From Candidatus Aenigmatarchaeota archaeon (GTDB lineage Archaea > Aenigmatarchaeota > Aenigmatarchaeia > QMZP01): a DNA stretch of 6,101 nucleotides. Shown in pieces: positions 4,101 through 6,101 of this stretch. Every line of letters starts with the position of its first letter. The first letter of the stretch is position 1. Made by a program: the position numbers and the translations under genes. A model generated the notes under the pieces. That model ran no database searches. It was not told where the DNA came from and worked only from the letters and a program-made list of their open reading frames with translations. The stretch covers positions 1-6,101 of the forward strand of contig DAOVFN010000049.1 in assembly GCA_030672885.1 (NCBI GenBank), in the 5' to 3' direction.

Positions 4101-6101
4101 GACTTCACCTTGAACATTGCCGTTGAATATACTATGCCTGTGCTGGACTCGAGTCTAAGCACGTACCAGCCCTCACCAGAGGTCATGAATTGGATTAAAG
4201 CCAATGGGGATGTGGCTGCCATTACGAGCTTGAAGCCGTCAGGCCCTATCATGATTACTGAGGAACCAGCAGGAACCGATGGGCCGATATCCACATAAAT
4301 CTGCTCAGATGACTTGAAGTAGTTCCTGCTCTGGTTTGAAACGTCCCTGGTAGTCATGGTATAGGATATGTTTGGCTTTACGCCAAACCTCCTGGTTGCA
4401 ACCGAGACATCGCCGTTGTCTGCGGTCATCTCTATCTCAATCGAGTATGAGCCAGGGGTCATGTTGAGGAACGTCAGGGTGCCATTGCCTTCGATCTGGT
4501 CCTGGGTTTCATTGACCTGGCCCGAGCCCTTTCTGAACAGCTCTATCTCAAGGGTCCCGTTCATGCAGCCGGTAGTGTTTGATGCGTTGATTATGAGGGT
4601 CACGTTGTCCCCCTCGATATAGGTCATGTTCTCTGTGGCGAGAGAGAAGTTGAAGTCCTGGACGAATATCTCCCTGGCATCCCCACCGAAGCTGCCGTTT
4701 ATGTCATCAACACCGGCTATTATGAAATAAACCCCTGCATCATCAAGCATGCCGGATATGTTGACGCTGTAGACCGTCTGTGAAGCTCCCGATGTCTCAA
4801 TGAAGTTCGTGGCATGATAGGGGTATCCATCTTCAGGGATTATCATCACCATGGCGCTTCCGTTGCTGACAGGGCCCTCATTCTTGGAGGCTGTGATGTT
4901 TATGATAAGGTCGTCTCCTGTCGTGTATTCCTCTTTGTCAGTAGCAAGCCTTACGTCTATTCCTGTTATTATGAAGGTGACGACGTCCTTGGCATAAATC
5001 CTGTCACCATCTTTGTACTTTACCTCGACCCTGTAGACGCCATCCTTTGGGAGGGGAACGTCAGCGACCTGTGGGCCATACGAGACACCGGTCATGCCGT
5101 TAGAGTCTGTGGGATTTGAGTGGCTTCCCATGAAGGTCTTCTTTCTGTCATCAAAGAGCTCATATGTCAGGATTGCTCCCTCTATTGGGGAACCACTGCT
5201 ATTGGTTAATGTGGATATTATTGCAACCTGCTCATCAGTGCCGAACTCTGGCTTGCCCTCCCTGTTCAGGAAGACATCAAGTTCATATCCGCCTACACTG
5301 AACTTGGTCTCATTGAAGCCTGACCAGGCATAGTAATTGGCAGCATCCACAATCTCGCCATGGACACTGAGCAGGTAGGGCCCTGAGGGGAAATCCTCGG
5401 ATATGTTTATCTCGGCCCAGTAATAGATGCCATCCTTCTGGCCATGATACTGGTACTTCATGCCATCAGGGAGGGTTAGGGTGAAGACTACCTCGTCAAG
5501 CACAAATCCCAATTCTTCTGTCCAGAGGTCGTCAAAGGTGGTGTTGACAAAGGTGGCGTTGGCTATGAAGCTGTTGCCCAGTTCAAGGTCTGTGCCTGGG
5601 TCTTTAAGCCCTGCGATAAGGTGGTATATCTTGAAGTAAACCTCCCTGGTGTCTCCGGTGTCGGTGAAGTTGAGAACCACCTTGAAGACGCCCCCGCCCT
5701 GATTTGACCACCAGTCAATGGAGGAGAAATTGAAGCTTGCCCTTCCGCTGCCATCAGTAGAGTCTGGTATGTCGGGGGTGATGTTCATGCCGCTCGGGCT
5801 GTACATCTTTGCGTAAACATCAGAGCCGGAGATGGGCACTGGCTGGCCGCTGGAATAGTTTATGGCCTCGATATTGATAACAACCTCTGCCCTGTTCTGT
5901 TCCAGGTTGGACAGGATGTATTTGGACTTTTCTGGATAAGCCTTCAGCTCCACTGTCCTGACCCTGTAGGACATGTGGGTGGTTATCTCCCCATCTAGGG
6001 TGGCATCCATCTTGTAGGTGCCAGGGATGTCCCCTGCAGGGATTTCGGCAAGGCCGTAGAGGGGATTGTCCATGTTCATCTCCCCGAATTCTCCCTCAAA
6101 G
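4097..6101 (-). CDS. Tandem Ig-like-domain extracellular protein, N-terminus outside window
   Basis: The frame stays open through the right edge (FEGEFGE precedes the Met at 6079 without a stop), so that Met is internal and the protein is partial. There are 667 complete codons in view. Counting from that Met, the chain divides into the end of one beta domain (to about 40) and roughly six further beta-sandwich domains of about 90-110 residues, near 44-152, 158-262, 266-372, 375-474, 476-566 and 570-660. Several domains open with the pattern x-Y-x-x-G-D-x-(V/L)-x-(I/L)-x-I, for example EEYTTGDDLIINI (383-395) and MTYIEGDNVTLIINA (485-499). This resembles MG2-like or bacterial Ig-like folds. More than twenty N-x-S/T sequons are present and only one cysteine (505), fitting a glycosylated extracellular protein. 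No C-terminal membrane helix or sorting motif follows, so it must be held by another means, possibly its operon partner or an N-terminal anchor outside the window. Function unknown; an adhesin-like or envelope structural role is inference. Confidence 0.82.
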   Translation of the reverse strand, partial: FEGEFGEMNMDNPLYGLAEIPAGDIPGTYKMDATLDGEITTHMSYRVRTVELKAYPEKSKYILSNLEQNRAEVVINIEAINYSSGQPVPISGSDVYAKMYSPSGMNITPDIPDSTDGSGRASFNFSSIDWWSNQGGGVFKVVLNFTDTGDTREVYFKIYHLIAGLKDPGTDLELGNSFIANATFVNTTFDDLWTEELGFVLDEVVFTLTLPDGMKYQYHGQKDGIYYWAEINISEDFPSGPYLLSVHGEIVDAANYYAWSGFNETKFSVGGYELDVFLNREGKPEFGTDEQVAIISTLTNSSGSPIEGAILTYELFDDRKKTFMGSHSNPTDSNGMTGVSYGPQVADVPLPKDGVYRVEVKYKDGDRIYAKDVVTFIITGIDVRLATDKEEYTTGDDLIINITASKNEGPVSNGSAMVMIIPEDGYPYHATNFIETSGASQTVYSVNISGMLDDAGVYFIIAGVDDINGSFGGDAREIFVQDFNFSLATENMTYIEGDNVTLIINASNTTGCMNGTLEIELFRKGSGQVNETQDQIEGNGTLTFLNMTPGSYSIEIEMTADNGDVSVATRRFGVKPNISYTMTTRDVSNQSRNYFKSSEQIYVDIGPSVPAGSSVIMIGPDGFKLVMAATSPLALIQFMTSGEGWYVLRLESSTGIVYSTAMFKVKS
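4105..4109 (-). promoter_or_regulatory. Shine-Dalgarno-like site for the anchored surface protein
   Basis: GGTGA on the minus strand lies inside the last codons of the upstream gene, 4 bases before the ATG at 4100-4098. With the ATGA overlap it supports translational coupling of the two surface-protein genes, in contrast to the apparently leaderless antiporter gene. Confidence 0.6.

Overview
The window looks archaeal. Support comes from TATA boxes placed at archaeal distances upstream of genes, a tRNA gene interrupted by bulge-helix-bulge (BHB) introns, an apparently leaderless membrane-protein gene, and large Ser/Thr/Asn-rich surface proteins with many N-glycosylation sequons. A T-loop tRNA intron and the six-cysteine modules of the anchored surface protein fit lineages such as DPANN archaea (for example Micrarchaeota-like or Diapherotrites-like groups) or other lineages with a relaxed-specificity splicing endonuclease. 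The exact lineage cannot be fixed from 6 kb.

Layout. Positions 1-162 are an edge region ending in a strong TATA box that probably drives a leaderless antiporter-like gene (163-1521, +). The end of that gene contains a second TATA box. It lies about 30 bases upstream of a structured RNA region (1548-1944) that ends in an intron-containing tRNA-Pro(CGG) gene. The mature tRNA can be assembled as 1694-1733 + 1817-1836 + 1930-1944, a 75-nt cloverleaf. Intron 1 (1734-1816) sits at the canonical 37/38 site with a textbook BHB. Intron 2 (1837-1929) sits in the T-loop with a relaxed BHB. A 15-base exact copy of the tRNA 5' end lies 144 bases upstream of the real one. The segment between the two copies shares sequence and hairpin order with the T-loop intron.

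Downstream, 1945-2073 holds little. A small minus-strand reading frame (2074-2302) looks coding but needs a one-base frame correction, so it is called a pseudogene. The right-hand half is a minus-strand two-gene operon with a 4-base ATGA stop/start overlap. The promoter-proximal gene (4097 to beyond 6101) encodes a chain of Ig-like beta-sandwich domains. The distal gene (2349-4100) encodes a signal-peptide-bearing, C-terminally membrane-anchored protein with two six-cysteine modules.

How the parts may work together. The two surface proteins are probably translated in fixed ratio and displayed together at the cell envelope; that is inference. The antiporter homologue has neutral residues at the three positions where the family carries its ion-binding acidic side chains, so its transport chemistry is uncertain. 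The most unusual part of the window is the tRNA locus with its duplicated 5' end and intron-like upstream element.
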